Positions 35,445-44,671 are shown, counted from the first letter of the stretch. The stretch: DNA of 64,000 bases from Croceimicrobium sp965228705 (GCF_965228705.1 NZ_OZ245832.1:3224001-3288000), one strand, 5' to 3'. A program made the numbers and translations. Notes: generated by a model from the sequence alone, not told the origin.

Positions 35445-35483
35445 TGAGATGTTTTAATAGCCCGAAGATAGGAGATATTGAAT

Positions 35484-35512
35484 GGCCCTCAAATTTGGAT
35501 TGAGGGCCTTTT
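35484..35512. terminator. Hairpin after the metal-efflux operon
   Basis: GGCCCTCAA (35484-35492) pairs with TTGAGGGCC (35500-35508) around a 7-nt loop. The T-run follows on the plus strand, while the operon upstream of it is on the minus strand, so its polarity does not fit the operon perfectly. Confidence 0.5.
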
Positions 35513-35515
35513 CTC

Positions 35516-36736
35516 TTAATGACTATGTTCCGCTTCGCCTTTCTTTAACTCGGCCATCAGATAATAAGCCTGATTCCAAGCAAAGACCTGGCCTGGAGCG
35601 ATTTCCTGGAGGGGGATAATTTCTACCCAGCCTTCGCTACGAGCCCCGGTTTTAACGGCAATGGGCTTAAATAGCCACTCCTTTTCATCATGATGTTGAT
35701 GGGCTTCGGCACTAAAGATGTAGTATTGCTCACCCTCCTGAACTACCGCCTCTTCCGGCAGGGCAAAGCCAATAGCTTCCTCACTTACAATGCGACCTCG
35801 AACATAGAGTCCGGGCAAGAGCTTTCCTTCTTTATTTTCGATGGATGCGTGGATATGCACGGCCTTCGGATTTTGCTCAAAGGACTTGCCCACGGAGTAA
35901 ATTTTGCCCGCCAGGGCAGGAGCGTCCTTGCCTTCCGTGCCTACGCGTAACCACACTTTTTGACGCTGAGCGACCTTATTGATGTCTTTTTCGAAAACCA
36001 TTAGGTCAGCATGGATATGATCAATATTTACAATTTCAAAGAGCTCTTTTTGGGCTTGCACATATTGGCCGGTTTTGATTTCGACTAATTGGATAAAGCC
36101 ATTGATGGGGCTTTTCACCGCTACCTTTTCGTAAATCTTGCCTTCTTTTAAGACCTTTAAATCCAAGCCCAATAATTTAACCTGGGCCTCCAAGCCGAGC
36201 ACCTTGCTTTTTAAGGCAGCATAGTCGGCCTGGGCTTTTTGATACTCCTTGCCCGAGCTTACCTTTTCCTTAAAAAGCTTCTCCTGACGTTCTATCTCAG
36301 CTTCTTGAAAACTGAGTTGATGCCAGCTTTGCAGGTAATCGGATTGCAATTGAATTAATGCGGGGTGACTGAGATAAGCCAATACCTGACCTTTCTTTAC
36401 TTCATCGCCTTCAATTACTTCGATGCTACTCACATTGGCACCAATAATGGAAGTTACCGCCGCTTGATTTTGAGGTGGCACTTCCAATTGGCCATTGGCT
36501 TCTACATAGCTTTGAAGTTTTTGTTTTTGCAGGCTGTCGATTTGGAGCTTTAGGGCCCGAAATTGATTTTCATTTAAGCTGATTTCTTCGGCATGCCCTT
36601 CGCCGTGATCATGGTGATCGTGTTCATCATGCGTTTCATCATGGCTATGCGAATGGGAACTACTTTGCTGGCAGTTGGTGGCCAGAAGGCTAAACCAGAC
36701 CAGGCTTATTATGCTGAGATATTTTTTCATGTTCAA
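35516..36736 (-). CDS. Periplasmic adaptor of heavy-metal RND efflux (CusB/CzcB type)
   Basis: This is the membrane-fusion subunit linking the RND pump to the outer-membrane channel. The 406-residue protein has a lipoprotein signal with LLATNC and a histidine-rich stretch of about 20 residues after it, as in metal exporters. The barrel-sandwich half-motifs follow, with VEANGQLEVPP and GYGDEVKK-type turns (IEVIEGDEVKKGQVLAYLSH). It is 4 bp downstream of the pump gene in the same operon. The metal cannot be fixed; Co, Zn, Cd or Cu are possible. Confidence 0.92.
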   Translation of the reverse strand: MNMKKYLSIISLVWFSLLATNCQQSSSHSHSHDETHDEHDHHDHGEGHAEEISLNENQFRALKLQIDSLQKQKLQSYVEANGQLEVPPQNQAAVTSIIGANVSSIEVIEGDEVKKGQVLAYLSHPALIQLQSDYLQSWHQLSFQEAEIERQEKLFKEKVSSGKEYQKAQADYAALKSKVLGLEAQVKLLGLDLKVLKEGKIYEKVAVKSPINGFIQLVEIKTGQYVQAQKELFEIVNIDHIHADLMVFEKDINKVAQRQKVWLRVGTEGKDAPALAGKIYSVGKSFEQNPKAVHIHASIENKEGKLLPGLYVRGRIVSEEAIGFALPEEAVVQEGEQYYIFSAEAHQHHDEKEWLFKPIAVKTGARSEGWVEIIPLQEIAPGQVFAWNQAYYLMAELKKGEAEHSH

Positions 36737-36740
36737 TATT

Positions 36741-39700
36741 TTATCGGCCCATTAAGTATTCCAGTTGAATCAGGGCTTGGTTGTAATCATTAAGAGTTTG
36801 GAGAAAATTCATTTTTAAATCCAGAGCCTGCTTTAAGCTTTGGAAATATTCTAGGTAACCAATGGCCCCATTGCGGTAACTTTTCTGGCCTTGCTCCAGG
36901 ATTAAATCCGCTTGAGGGAGTCCTTTTTGGCGGTAGTATTGCAGACTGTTTTGATACTTGCGAATGCCTTCCATTTGCTGGGCATATTCACTTTGTATCC
37001 GACTTTGGAAGTAGCGGTTTTCGCTTTGGGCAGATTCCGTTTTGAGTCGGGCTGCCTGGGCTGTACTTCGATAGGAACCAAAAAACAGGGGAATGGATAG
37101 TCCAGCTTGAATGCCCGTGAAACGGTCGGTGCCGCCAGCCATAACACCACCCGAGGTAGGGGTGCCAATCATTGATTGGTTGAAATAGCCAATGCTGAAC
37201 TCTGGTAACCATTGGGCTTGGGACAAGGACTGTTCCGCTTCGATTTGCGCTAATTTTTGATTTTGAAGCTGCAATTCAGGATTAGCCTTTAAGGCCTCCT
37301 CCTCTGGCTGGAGAATCAGTTCTCTTTCCTCCAAAGCGCTGGGAGCAAATAGGGTTTCAGTCCCATTATTGAGTAAAAAGCGCAGCTGGTTTTCAATTAT
37401 GGCGATGTCGGCGCGCTGGTTTCGTAGCTGATTTTGCACTTCCATTAATTGGGTTTCGGCACTGGCTTTTTCCAAATAGCGACTTTCGCCGGTTTGGTAG
37501 CGGAGCTCGGCCGCCTGGACCACTCTACTGTAAATTGAATCCTGATAAAGCAGCAGTTTTTCCTCTTCCTTCAAATAGCTGAGTTGGTACCAGCGGCTGC
37601 GGATTTCGGCTTTGAGCTGGATTTGATCTCGAAGCCAAGCTCTCTCACTTAGGGCGCTTTCGGCCTTAGCCAGTTTATATTGCCGGGCATAAATAGTGGG
37701 AAAGGCAAATGTCTGATTGACGTTTAGAGCCAGGTCAGTTTCCGCACTATTGTACTGACCGTATTGCATAGCCAATTGCGTTTTTGGGATGCTTAAGGCT
37801 TTGTGTTCCGCTTCTTCTTTTTCCGCTACTCTAAGCTCGGAGGCTTTCAATCCCTCATTGTTTTTCAGGGCAATCTTGATGGCTTCATCCAAACTTTGCA
37901 CAGTTGTACTGCTTTCTTGGGCCATTAAAGCAGAAGGGCCCATCGCCGAAATTAAGACCAAAAGCAGGGCTAGCTTTCCCTGAGGTATTTTAATTCGGCT
38001 CCGACTTTCGAACCATCGGTATAAGATGGGTAGGATGAAGAGACTCAAAAGGCTGGCCGAGATCATTCCACCAATAACCACGGTGGCCAAAGGTTGCTGT
38101 ACTTCGGCCCCAGCCGAGCTGGAAATAGCCATCGGCAAGAATCCCAATACATCGGTTAAAGCGGTAAGCATGATGGGACGAATGCGTCTTTTTGCTCCCA
38201 GGCGGATGCGATCTTCCAGGCCTAAATCACCTTCAGCCTTGAGCTCATTCCAAGCGCTAATCAGTACCAATCCATTGAGTACTGCCACTCCAAAGAGTAC
38301 GATAAATCCAACTCCGGCTGAGATGCTAAAGGGCATGCCTCTTAAGGCTAAAGAAAACACACCACCAATGGCCGCCAAAGGAATAGCGATGAAAATCATA
38401 AGTGATTGTTTGAGGGATTTTAAGGCAAAGAAGATCAAAAGGAAGATTAGGACTAAGGCCAGAGGTACCACTACTTTTAAGCGTTGACTGGCCCGCTCCA
38501 GGTTTTCGAAGGCCCCGCCATAACGGAGGTAATAACCTGAAGGTAGCTCTAATTCGGCATCCAATTTCTCCTGTATTTCTTGCACCAAAGACTGGATGTC
38601 GCGACCCCGCACATTAATCCCTACATAGGTTCTGCGTTGAGTATTGTCTCTACTAATCTGCATAGGTCCGCTTTGGTAGCTGATATCGGCTACTTCCTTA
38701 ATGGGAATTTGGGTGCCTCCGCTCAAAGTGATGTAGAGATTTTTCAAGTCATCAATGCTTTCGCGATGTTGAGCATCAAGTCGAATCATCAGATCGAAGC
38801 GTCTTTCTCCTTCGAAGATGACCCCGGCCTTGGCTCCGGCAAATGCCGACTGGATCAATTGATTGAGTTCATCGATATGCAAGCCGTATTGGGCCAGCTT
38901 AGCGCGATGGTATTGAACGGTCATTTGAGGCAATCCCTTTGTGGCCTCAACTTTCATATCGGCTACTCCCGGTACGGTAGCGATGATCTGCCCCATTTCC
39001 TCCGCTTTTTGAGCCAGGATATCGAGATCCTCCCCAAAGAGCTTTACAGCAATGTCTTCGCGCACCCCGGTAAGTAATTCATTAAAGCGCATTTCGATAG
39101 GCTGGGTAAATTCGAAATTAACGCCGGTAATTTCACTGAGTACGGCCTTCATCTTGGCAATGAGTTCCCCTTTGCTATTCGCCGAAACCCATTCGGATTT
39201 TGGTTTGAGCAATACAAAGCAATCGCCTACATCCATAGGCATAGGGTCGGTAGGAACATCGGCTACGCCAAAGCGTGACATCACATGCTTAACTTCCGGG
39301 AAATTGTTGAGCAATAGACTTTCAATTTTAGTGGAGGTGGCGATGGATTCCTGCAGGGAACTACCCGGTTTTAATATGGCATGAAAGGCGATATCCCCTT
39401 CATCCAATTGGGGAATGAATTCGCCACCTATGCGACTGAAACTGAAAATGGCCAGGCCTAATAAGACGATGGCGCTAATCAATATCCCTTTACCGCTTTT
39501 TAAGGCACGGGCCAGCGCTGATTCATAAAGGGCTTCCAGTTTTAGAATCAGTCGATCTCCGAAATTGGGGGCTTCTGTTTTAGGGCGACGTAGCAGCCAG
39601 GCAGACATCATCGGTACATAAGTTAGGCAGAGAATCATGACCCCGATCATGGCAAAGATGAAGGTGAGAGCCATGGGTTGAAACATCTTGCCCTCTACTC

Positions 39701-41099
39701 CTTGTAGCGCCAAAATGGGAATGAAAACAATCAGGATGATTAGCTGTCCGAAGAAGGCAGAATTCATCATTTTGCCCGAGGCGCGAATGGCCACTTCATC
39801 TCTTTCTTCAGGGCTTAATTTCCCCTTTAGCAATTTGTCGTGAAGGAGGAAAACCGTGCCTTCTACGATAATTACCGCTCCATCTACAATGATCCCAAAG
39901 TCGATGGCTCCCAAGCTCATCAAATTGGCCCATACTCCGAAGATGTTCATCATTACAAAGGCGAAGAGCAGGGATAGGGGAATGGTAGAGGCGACAATTA
40001 AACCACCGCGGAAATTCCCTAGCAATAGCACTAATACAAAGATTACTATTAAGGCCCCTTCGAGGAGGTTACGACTAATGGTTCCGGTGGTTTGGGCAAT
40101 GAGGCTACTGCGATCGAGGAAGGGTTCAATGCGTAGGCCTTCGGGCAAGGATTTCTGGATTTGCTCCACTCTGTCTTTTACCGCCTGAATCACCTTATTG
40201 GAATTGGCGCCTTTGAGCATTAGGATCATGCCACCTACGGCTTCACCCTGACCATCTTTGGTGAAAGCACCGTAGCGCACCGCTTGCCCGTAGCGCACTT
40301 CGGCTACATCTTTAATGCGGATGGGGATGCCGCCTTTATTTTCGACCAGAATGTTTTCCAGGTCCTCCAGGCTGCGGGCCAGGCCTTCGCCGCGTATAAA
40401 ATTGGCCTTGTGATTTTTCTCAATATAAGCACCGCCGGTATTGGTGTTATTCCTTTGTAAAGCCGAGTATAGCTCAGCAATGCTAAGGCCCATGGCTCGG
40501 AGTTCATCCGGATCAACCGCAATTTCGTATTGCTTTATTTGACCTCCGAAGGCATTCACTTCGACTACGCCTGGCACCATGGCCATTTGCCGACGGATAA
40601 TCCAATCCTGAATACTGCGTAAATCCTTGCTGCTGTATTGATCGCGGTGAGCAGAATCTACTTCCAGGGTGTATTGGTAGATTTCGCCCAATCCGGTGGA
40701 GATTGGTCCCATGGTGGGTTTCCCGAAGCCCGCAGGAATTTCTTCGGCTACCTCATTTAGTTTTTCAGCTACCAATTGACGGGGGAGGTAAGTATCCATC
40801 TCATCATTAAAAACGATGGTAACCAGAGACAGGCCGAAACGGGAAACGGAGCGTATTTCTTCTACGCCGGGCAAATTGGCCATGGCCAGCTCTACGGGAT
40901 AGGTCACAAATTGCTCCATATCCTCCGTGGCCAAATTGGGTGATTGGGTAATCACTTGCACCTGATTATTGGTAATGTCGGGAACCGCATCCAGGGGAAC
41001 CTGGCTCATGCTCCACAGGCCACCCAGCACCAGGGCAATGCTCAGGAGGCCTATAATTAGCTTATTCTTTATCGAAAAGCGAATGATATTTTGAATCAT
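36741..41099 (-). CDS. CzcA/CusA-type RND pump fused to a TolC-like outer-membrane factor
   Basis: The 1452-residue protein combines two subunits of a tripartite efflux system. Residues 1 to about 1035 form the heavy-metal RND permease, with the proton-relay motif DFGIIVDGAVIIVEG in helix 4 and the usual 12 helices. A signal-peptide-like hydrophobic segment follows at about 1037-1058, ending in ALMAQE. The remainder is an outer-membrane-factor domain with the two coiled-coil repeats of TolC-like proteins. Fusions of this kind are known in Bacteroidota. If made as one chain it must cross the envelope or be cut at the internal signal site. The operon order is His-rich protein, pump-OMF, adaptor. 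Confidence 0.93.
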   Translation of the reverse strand: MIQNIIRFSIKNKLIIGLLSIALVLGGLWSMSQVPLDAVPDITNNQVQVITQSPNLATEDMEQFVTYPVELAMANLPGVEEIRSVSRFGLSLVTIVFNDEMDTYLPRQLVAEKLNEVAEEIPAGFGKPTMGPISTGLGEIYQYTLEVDSAHRDQYSSKDLRSIQDWIIRRQMAMVPGVVEVNAFGGQIKQYEIAVDPDELRAMGLSIAELYSALQRNNTNTGGAYIEKNHKANFIRGEGLARSLEDLENILVENKGGIPIRIKDVAEVRYGQAVRYGAFTKDGQGEAVGGMILMLKGANSNKVIQAVKDRVEQIQKSLPEGLRIEPFLDRSSLIAQTTGTISRNLLEGALIVIFVLVLLLGNFRGGLIVASTIPLSLLFAFVMMNIFGVWANLMSLGAIDFGIIVDGAVIIVEGTVFLLHDKLLKGKLSPEERDEVAIRASGKMMNSAFFGQLIILIVFIPILALQGVEGKMFQPMALTFIFAMIGVMILCLTYVPMMSAWLLRRPKTEAPNFGDRLILKLEALYESALARALKSGKGILISAIVLLGLAIFSFSRIGGEFIPQLDEGDIAFHAILKPGSSLQESIATSTKIESLLLNNFPEVKHVMSRFGVADVPTDPMPMDVGDCFVLLKPKSEWVSANSKGELIAKMKAVLSEITGVNFEFTQPIEMRFNELLTGVREDIAVKLFGEDLDILAQKAEEMGQIIATVPGVADMKVEATKGLPQMTVQYHRAKLAQYGLHIDELNQLIQSAFAGAKAGVIFEGERRFDLMIRLDAQHRESIDDLKNLYITLSGGTQIPIKEVADISYQSGPMQISRDNTQRRTYVGINVRGRDIQSLVQEIQEKLDAELELPSGYYLRYGGAFENLERASQRLKVVVPLALVLIFLLIFFALKSLKQSLMIFIAIPLAAIGGVFSLALRGMPFSISAGVGFIVLFGVAVLNGLVLISAWNELKAEGDLGLEDRIRLGAKRRIRPIMLTALTDVLGFLPMAISSSAGAEVQQPLATVVIGGMISASLLSLFILPILYRWFESRSRIKIPQGKLALLLVLISAMGPSALMAQESSTTVQSLDEAIKIALKNNEGLKASELRVAEKEEAEHKALSIPKTQLAMQYGQYNSAETDLALNVNQTFAFPTIYARQYKLAKAESALSERAWLRDQIQLKAEIRSRWYQLSYLKEEEKLLLYQDSIYSRVVQAAELRYQTGESRYLEKASAETQLMEVQNQLRNQRADIAIIENQLRFLLNNGTETLFAPSALEERELILQPEEEALKANPELQLQNQKLAQIEAEQSLSQAQWLPEFSIGYFNQSMIGTPTSGGVMAGGTDRFTGIQAGLSIPLFFGSYRSTAQAARLKTESAQSENRYFQSRIQSEYAQQMEGIRKYQNSLQYYRQKGLPQADLILEQGQKSYRNGAIGYLEYFQSLKQALDLKMNFLQTLNDYNQALIQLEYLMGR

Positions 41100-41187
41100 A
41101 ATTTCTTGTTAGATCCATAGAAAATTCCTCGATCGGGGCCGAAGATTCGATTGAATACTGATCCGGCTTAAAGCCTGGATACAAGGT

Positions 41188-41649
41188 TTAACAAGAAAAA
41201 TGCGGGGGTCCGCGGAGGGAATAATGGGGCCGCCTTTCGGTACTGGCCAGGATTTCATCGACATCGAAATATTCGAGCTCGGCTTCATCCAGATTGATGG
41301 AAAGAGAAGTCGGACTAAGGATCGCATCCCCAAGAATTAGAATAGGACTCTGTATTTGAAGGTCCTGATTTTGGCTAGCCAGATAGAGATCCGAAACGCA
41401 ATGTTCAACCCGATGATCGGTTTCAGCCAGCAGGCAAACAATCAGATCATAAACACTTTCGTCGCAATGATTGTGGTGACTGAAATGCTCCTCTTCATTA
41501 TGGAGGCTGGGCTCATGGTGAAGATGCTCATGCCCGGAATGCTCAGTATCGGCTTCCATCGCCGCACTATGAGGCACCATAGCATGCGCCATACCCAGGC
41601 TGTAGCTGAGTAAAAGCAGAAAGGATATGAGCCTTTTAAGCGGGGTCAT
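41188..41649 (-). CDS. Histidine-rich exported protein of the metal-efflux operon
   Basis: The 153-residue protein has a signal peptide and a mature part dense in His and acidic residues (HSGHEHLHHEPS, then HFSHHNHCDE), with two or three cysteines further on. It is the first gene before the pump (88 bp gap) and is probably a periplasmic metal buffer or sensor for the exporter. The family is not named. It ends in GPPHFSC. Confidence 0.8.
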   Translation of the reverse strand: MTPLKRLISFLLLLSYSLGMAHAMVPHSAAMEADTEHSGHEHLHHEPSLHNEEEHFSHHNHCDESVYDLIVCLLAETDHRVEHCVSDLYLASQNQDLQIQSPILILGDAILSPTSLSINLDEAELEYFDVDEILASTERRPHYSLRGPPHFSC

Positions 41650-41756
41650 AGGGCGAAGATATTGGTTTTTAGTGGGATGTTATTGGCCTTAGCTTAAGCG
41701 TTGGTCGAAAGCCTTAAACAAGTGACGTGTTATATTGGCTTGAATATGAAGATTGG

Positions 41757-41811
41757 AAATAAAAAAAGCTCCCTCCTTGCGGAGAGAGCTTCAGTGCCCG
41801 GAGCCGGAGTC
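41757..41811. repeat. Direct repeat copy 1: tRNA-Leu 3' end plus terminator
   Basis: These 55 bp are identical to 43483-43537. They contain the last 17 nt of the tRNA-Leu gene (41795-41811) and the terminator that follows it. Beyond 41811 the similarity stops. Copy 1 lies downstream of the T9SS gene, and its hairpin (41767-41790) serves as that gene's terminator on the minus strand. This is the pattern left by integration at a tRNA 3' end. Confidence 0.9.
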
Positions 41812-41849
41812 CAGTTTTATAGGATGGCAGTCTTTTGTAGGCGTTTTTA

Positions 41850-43379
41850 CTAGTTCTTAATAAATCTAAAAAGGTCTTGTCGTTCATCTGTTTTTCCCCT
41901 CACATCAAGAAAATAAGTGCCATCTGGTAAAACAGATATGTCAATTGGCTGATCTGTTTTCGTGTTTTGAATTAGTAAGGTTTTGCCCTGCAAATCGAGC
42001 ACTTTGATCCTAATCTCTTCATCTGGTTCTTCAGAATGGAAGGATAGAAACTGGGAGCTGGGATTAGGGTAAATACTTAGCTTTTTAGGTTTCAATGAAG
42101 TTTGAACTGATAAAGGAGAATTCCCTTGATTGTCTATCATCAATAGGAAACTTCGAGATGAATTTGAATTGGGTCCGTTCCAAGCACTGATTGGAACGAT
42201 GAAATCTCCATTACTACTGCGTCCAATGCAATTTTTTAGACTTGTGGCACTTGCGGAAATTGGGAGGCTATCCTTGAATATTAAATGATCAACTTGCTTT
42301 TGTCCTAAGCTGTCGAAATAGCGAAGACGGTTTATTCTAACCGTGTCAATTGTCCCCGATTGATTAGTGTTTAATAGTTGTTCTGTGCTGCAGATAGAAA
42401 GCGATCTCTTATTTCCGAAAATGAGAGACTCGGTATTCCAAGGGCCGATAAAGTCTGCAAAGAAGATTCTACCGTTTGAACGAACCCTACGCTTTAGGTT
42501 TCCGTCGAAGTCCTTATAAAGGTATTTGGACTGGTATCTATGGATATTGGTGTTAAAGCCAATGGAGTCATAACGGAATAGAAGATCATCTTCGACTAAT
42601 GTGGCCCGGAAATCATCAGCAGATGAAATCTTGATGGAGTCGAGGAGCTGAAAGGAACTGTTGAAGTTCGCATAGTAATAGGAGTCAAGCCCGTTTTCGT
42701 ACTGACTTATATGATAGGTGGATATGCCCGTTTGTGGGTTGTAAACTACTCTGGAATTAATAAATAGGCTATCCGCATTCACAAAAATCTGATTGGATAG
42801 AATGGTTTGCAAGCTATCCAAGTCATAAGATATCAGACTGTTACCCTTGAGGTCAAATAGATGAAGTCGATGGTTCTTTTCAAGTAAGATGTTGTGTAAG
42901 GAAAGCTGGGAGTCATGCAGAAGATGCTTGTCGAATAAATGAAAATCATACTTGTTAAAGACTACATTCCCGGACCGATCTCGAAGCTGTATTAGGGTTT
43001 TGTTCGGGGAATTGTTTATTCCCGAAACATAAATACAATAGCCATTTGTATCGGAAAGGTAAGTGCCGCCTGCCTGTTCATAGCTGTTAATTGCTTCCGT
43101 ATAAAGGAGGTTAAAAATAGATTCTTCCTTGACTAGATTTAAGGAATAATCATAGTGCTGGATATACCACTTGACTAAATCAGGACCACCAAAAACACTT
43201 ATTTTCTCAGAAATAAAAAGATTGATTTCTTCCCCATAATAAACCATTCCGGTGGCATTGCTGTAAGCGCTGCTGCTAGGGTTCTGGGGGCTTAGTTGAA
43301 TAAGCTTGCCTTGACTAAAAAGATTAGTGGCGCCACAGAAATTAAAGAACAGCAATAGGCTTAAGGGAAGAAGACGCAT
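41850..43379 (-). CDS. T9SS-secreted protein, cargo between the tRNA-Leu repeats
   Basis: The 509-residue protein has a signal peptide (to about residue 23), a long beta-rich middle of unknown type, probably propeller-like, and a type IX secretion type A sorting domain at the end, from LSIYPNPSSQ. It is predicted to be secreted or surface-attached. It is the only gene between the 55-bp direct repeats. By eye it is more AT-rich than its neighbours and uses more AT-ended codons, which fits foreign origin. Function unknown. Confidence 0.85.
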   Translation of the reverse strand: MRLLPLSLLLFFNFCGATNLFSQGKLIQLSPQNPSSSAYSNATGMVYYGEEINLFISEKISVFGGPDLVKWYIQHYDYSLNLVKEESIFNLLYTEAINSYEQAGGTYLSDTNGYCIYVSGINNSPNKTLIQLRDRSGNVVFNKYDFHLFDKHLLHDSQLSLHNILLEKNHRLHLFDLKGNSLISYDLDSLQTILSNQIFVNADSLFINSRVVYNPQTGISTYHISQYENGLDSYYYANFNSSFQLLDSIKISSADDFRATLVEDDLLFRYDSIGFNTNIHRYQSKYLYKDFDGNLKRRVRSNGRIFFADFIGPWNTESLIFGNKRSLSICSTEQLLNTNQSGTIDTVRINRLRYFDSLGQKQVDHLIFKDSLPISASATSLKNCIGRSSNGDFIVPISAWNGPNSNSSRSFLLMIDNQGNSPLSVQTSLKPKKLSIYPNPSSQFLSFHSEEPDEEIRIKVLDLQGKTLLIQNTKTDQPIDISVLPDGTYFLDVRGKTDERQDLFRFIKN

Positions 43380-43482
43380 TTAACAGGCTTGGTTGGAGGA
43401 TAATGCCCTAAAGGTATTGTTTTTAAGCAATTACCATGGATTATGGTTGCCTTATGGTATCAGCAGAACAGAGGGATATTTT

Positions 43483-43537
43483 AAATAAAAAAAGCTCCCT
43501 CCTTGCGGAGAGAGCTTCAGTGCCCGGAGCCGGAGTC
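43483..43537. repeat. Direct repeat copy 2 at the intact tRNA-Leu 3' end
   Basis: The same 55 bp as 41757-41811, here joined to the complete tRNA-Leu. It comprises the tRNA terminator hairpin and 17 nt of the tRNA (43521-43537). Confidence 0.9.
43487..43516 (-). terminator. tRNA-Leu terminator
   Basis: The arms 43493-43502 and 43507-43516 form a 10-bp stem (one G-T pair) with a 4-nt loop. On the minus strand it ends in a run of seven T. It begins four bases after the tRNA 3' end. Confidence 0.88.
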
Positions 43538-43604
43538 GAACCGGCACGGGTGTTACCCCATTGGTGTTTGAGACCAACGCGTCTACCAATTCCGCCATCC
43601 GGGC
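43521..43604 (-). tRNA. tRNA-Leu (CAA anticodon)
   Basis: An 84-nt gene on the minus strand beginning GCCCGGATGGCGGAATTGGT. The acceptor stem GCCCGG pairs with CCGGGC, the anticodon loop is CTCAAAC, giving anticodon CAA, a variable arm typical of class II tRNA follows, and the T-loop is GGTTCGACTCC. The terminal CCA is not encoded. Its 3' 17 nt are part of the repeat that brackets the T9SS gene. Confidence 0.95.
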
Positions 43605-43658
43605 TTTTCCGATTTAGCGGGCGGCAAATATAAAAACTATTTTAATTGGGAAGGCTTT

Positions 43659-44036
43659 TTAAATCAGCTCTTTTTCATTGTAGCGATTTACCCCCAGGGC
43701 AATGATTTTTCGGATTTCTGCTTGCTGCTCCTCACTAAGCTTTTTTACATGAAAGCAGCTCTTGCCCTTCAGCATCTTTTGCAATCCTTCCGAAAGTTGA
43801 AAAAGCTCGGGATCGGTATAGATTGGGAAGAAGTAAAAACGGATATCCTTGGGCTTGGCCACGGTAGAAGCAAAGTAATATCCATCTACCTTTTGCTTGC
43901 CTTGAATGGTTTCTTTACGGCCACAAACTTCCAAGCCTCCCGGGCCTTCCTTACGTACTCGTAAAGGCGGACATTGTTCCTTGAGGCTTTCAGCAAGGAA
44001 GTTTTGGATTTCAGCTAAGTCAGAAAGTTCACCCAT
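43659..44036 (-). CDS. YdhG/DUF1801-like hypothetical protein
   Basis: The 125-residue protein starts at 44036, two bases after the haaO stop; an upstream in-frame start at 44081 would overlap haaO by 43 bp. It contains KVDGYYFASTVAKPKDIRFY and FPIYTDPELFQLSEGLQKML then GKSCFHVKKL, which resembles DUF1801/YdhG-like small proteins. The assignment is weak. It is probably co-transcribed with haaO. Confidence 0.65.
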   Translation of the reverse strand: MGELSDLAEIQNFLAESLKEQCPPLRVRKEGPGGLEVCGRKETIQGKQKVDGYYFASTVAKPKDIRFYFFPIYTDPELFQLSEGLQKMLKGKSCFHVKKLSEEQQAEIRKIIALGVNRYNEKELI

Positions 44037-44038
44037 GA

Positions 44039-44569
44039 TTAATCGGTAAATCTTGGATCTGTTTCCATTTGGGTTCCGCAATTACTGCAGGTACGCTTTT
44101 CCTCTGATCCGTAATAATCCTTGAAACGTGGCAGGAAGTCCTTTTCAATATTGTCGAGGTGGAAATAAGTCTCATGCAATTTGTGATTGCAATTATCACA
44201 GAACCACATTAAACCATCCTGATGCTTGCTTTCGCGCACGCGTTCAATTACTAAACCAACAGAACCTTCACTGCGCATGGGTGAATGTGGCACCTTAGGT
44301 GGAAGTAAGAACATGTCTCCCGGTCCCAAATGAATATCAACCGGCTTCCCTTCATCCTGAATGCGAACGGTGATATTGCCTTCTAATTGATAGAAAAGCT
44401 CCTCCGTTTCATTATAGTGATAATCTTTACGGGCATTTGGCCCGCCCACGATCATTACGATATAATCTTCGCCAGCGGGATACAGGTTTTTATTGCCTAC
44501 CGGGGGTTTTAAGAGGTCCCGGTTTTCATCGATCCACTGCTGAAGATTAAAGGGTTTTGCTACCGCCAT
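44039..44569 (-). CDS. haaO: 3-Hydroxyanthranilate 3,4-dioxygenase
   Basis: This non-haem iron dioxygenase opens 3-hydroxyanthranilate in the kynurenine pathway, leading to quinolinate and NAD or to further degradation. The 176-residue cupin has the iron ligands His51 and Glu57 in DYHYNETEELFY and His95 in PKVPHSPMRS. A second metal site of four cysteines is present at the end: CDNC (124-127) and CSNC (161-164), as in the bacterial type. No other kynurenine gene is adjacent. Glutaryl-CoA dehydrogenase lies 14 kb away. Confidence 0.95.
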   Translation of the reverse strand: MAVAKPFNLQQWIDENRDLLKPPVGNKNLYPAGEDYIVMIVGGPNARKDYHYNETEELFYQLEGNITVRIQDEGKPVDIHLGPGDMFLLPPKVPHSPMRSEGSVGLVIERVRESKHQDGLMWFCDNCNHKLHETYFHLDNIEKDFLPRFKDYYGSEEKRTCSNCGTQMETDPRFTD

Positions 44570-44620
44570 GCTTGTCTTGTCTTTGCGACGAAGATAAGAA
44601 TTTGGCCTACTCCTTTACTA

Positions 44621-44667
44621 GTCGCTTGTAGTTGGTCGCTTGTAGCTAGTAGTTTGTTGTTGGTGGC
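44621..44667. repeat. Short GTCGCTTGTAG tandem repeat
   Basis: GTCGCTTGTAG occurs at 44621-44631 and 44635-44645 (14-bp period), then CTAGTAGTTTGTTGTTGGTG continues in the same low-complexity style. It lies between marC and haaO. Its role is unknown. Confidence 0.55.
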
Positions 44668-44671
44668 TTAT

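Noticed and set aside
38026..38487. A 153-codon plus-strand frame in the RND pump gene
   Set aside because: Antisense to well-supported pump helices, with no start context or known domain.
43436..43633. A 65-codon plus-strand frame across the tRNA-Leu gene
   Set aside because: It is antisense to the tRNA and its terminator, with no family resemblance; the tRNA explains the sequence.
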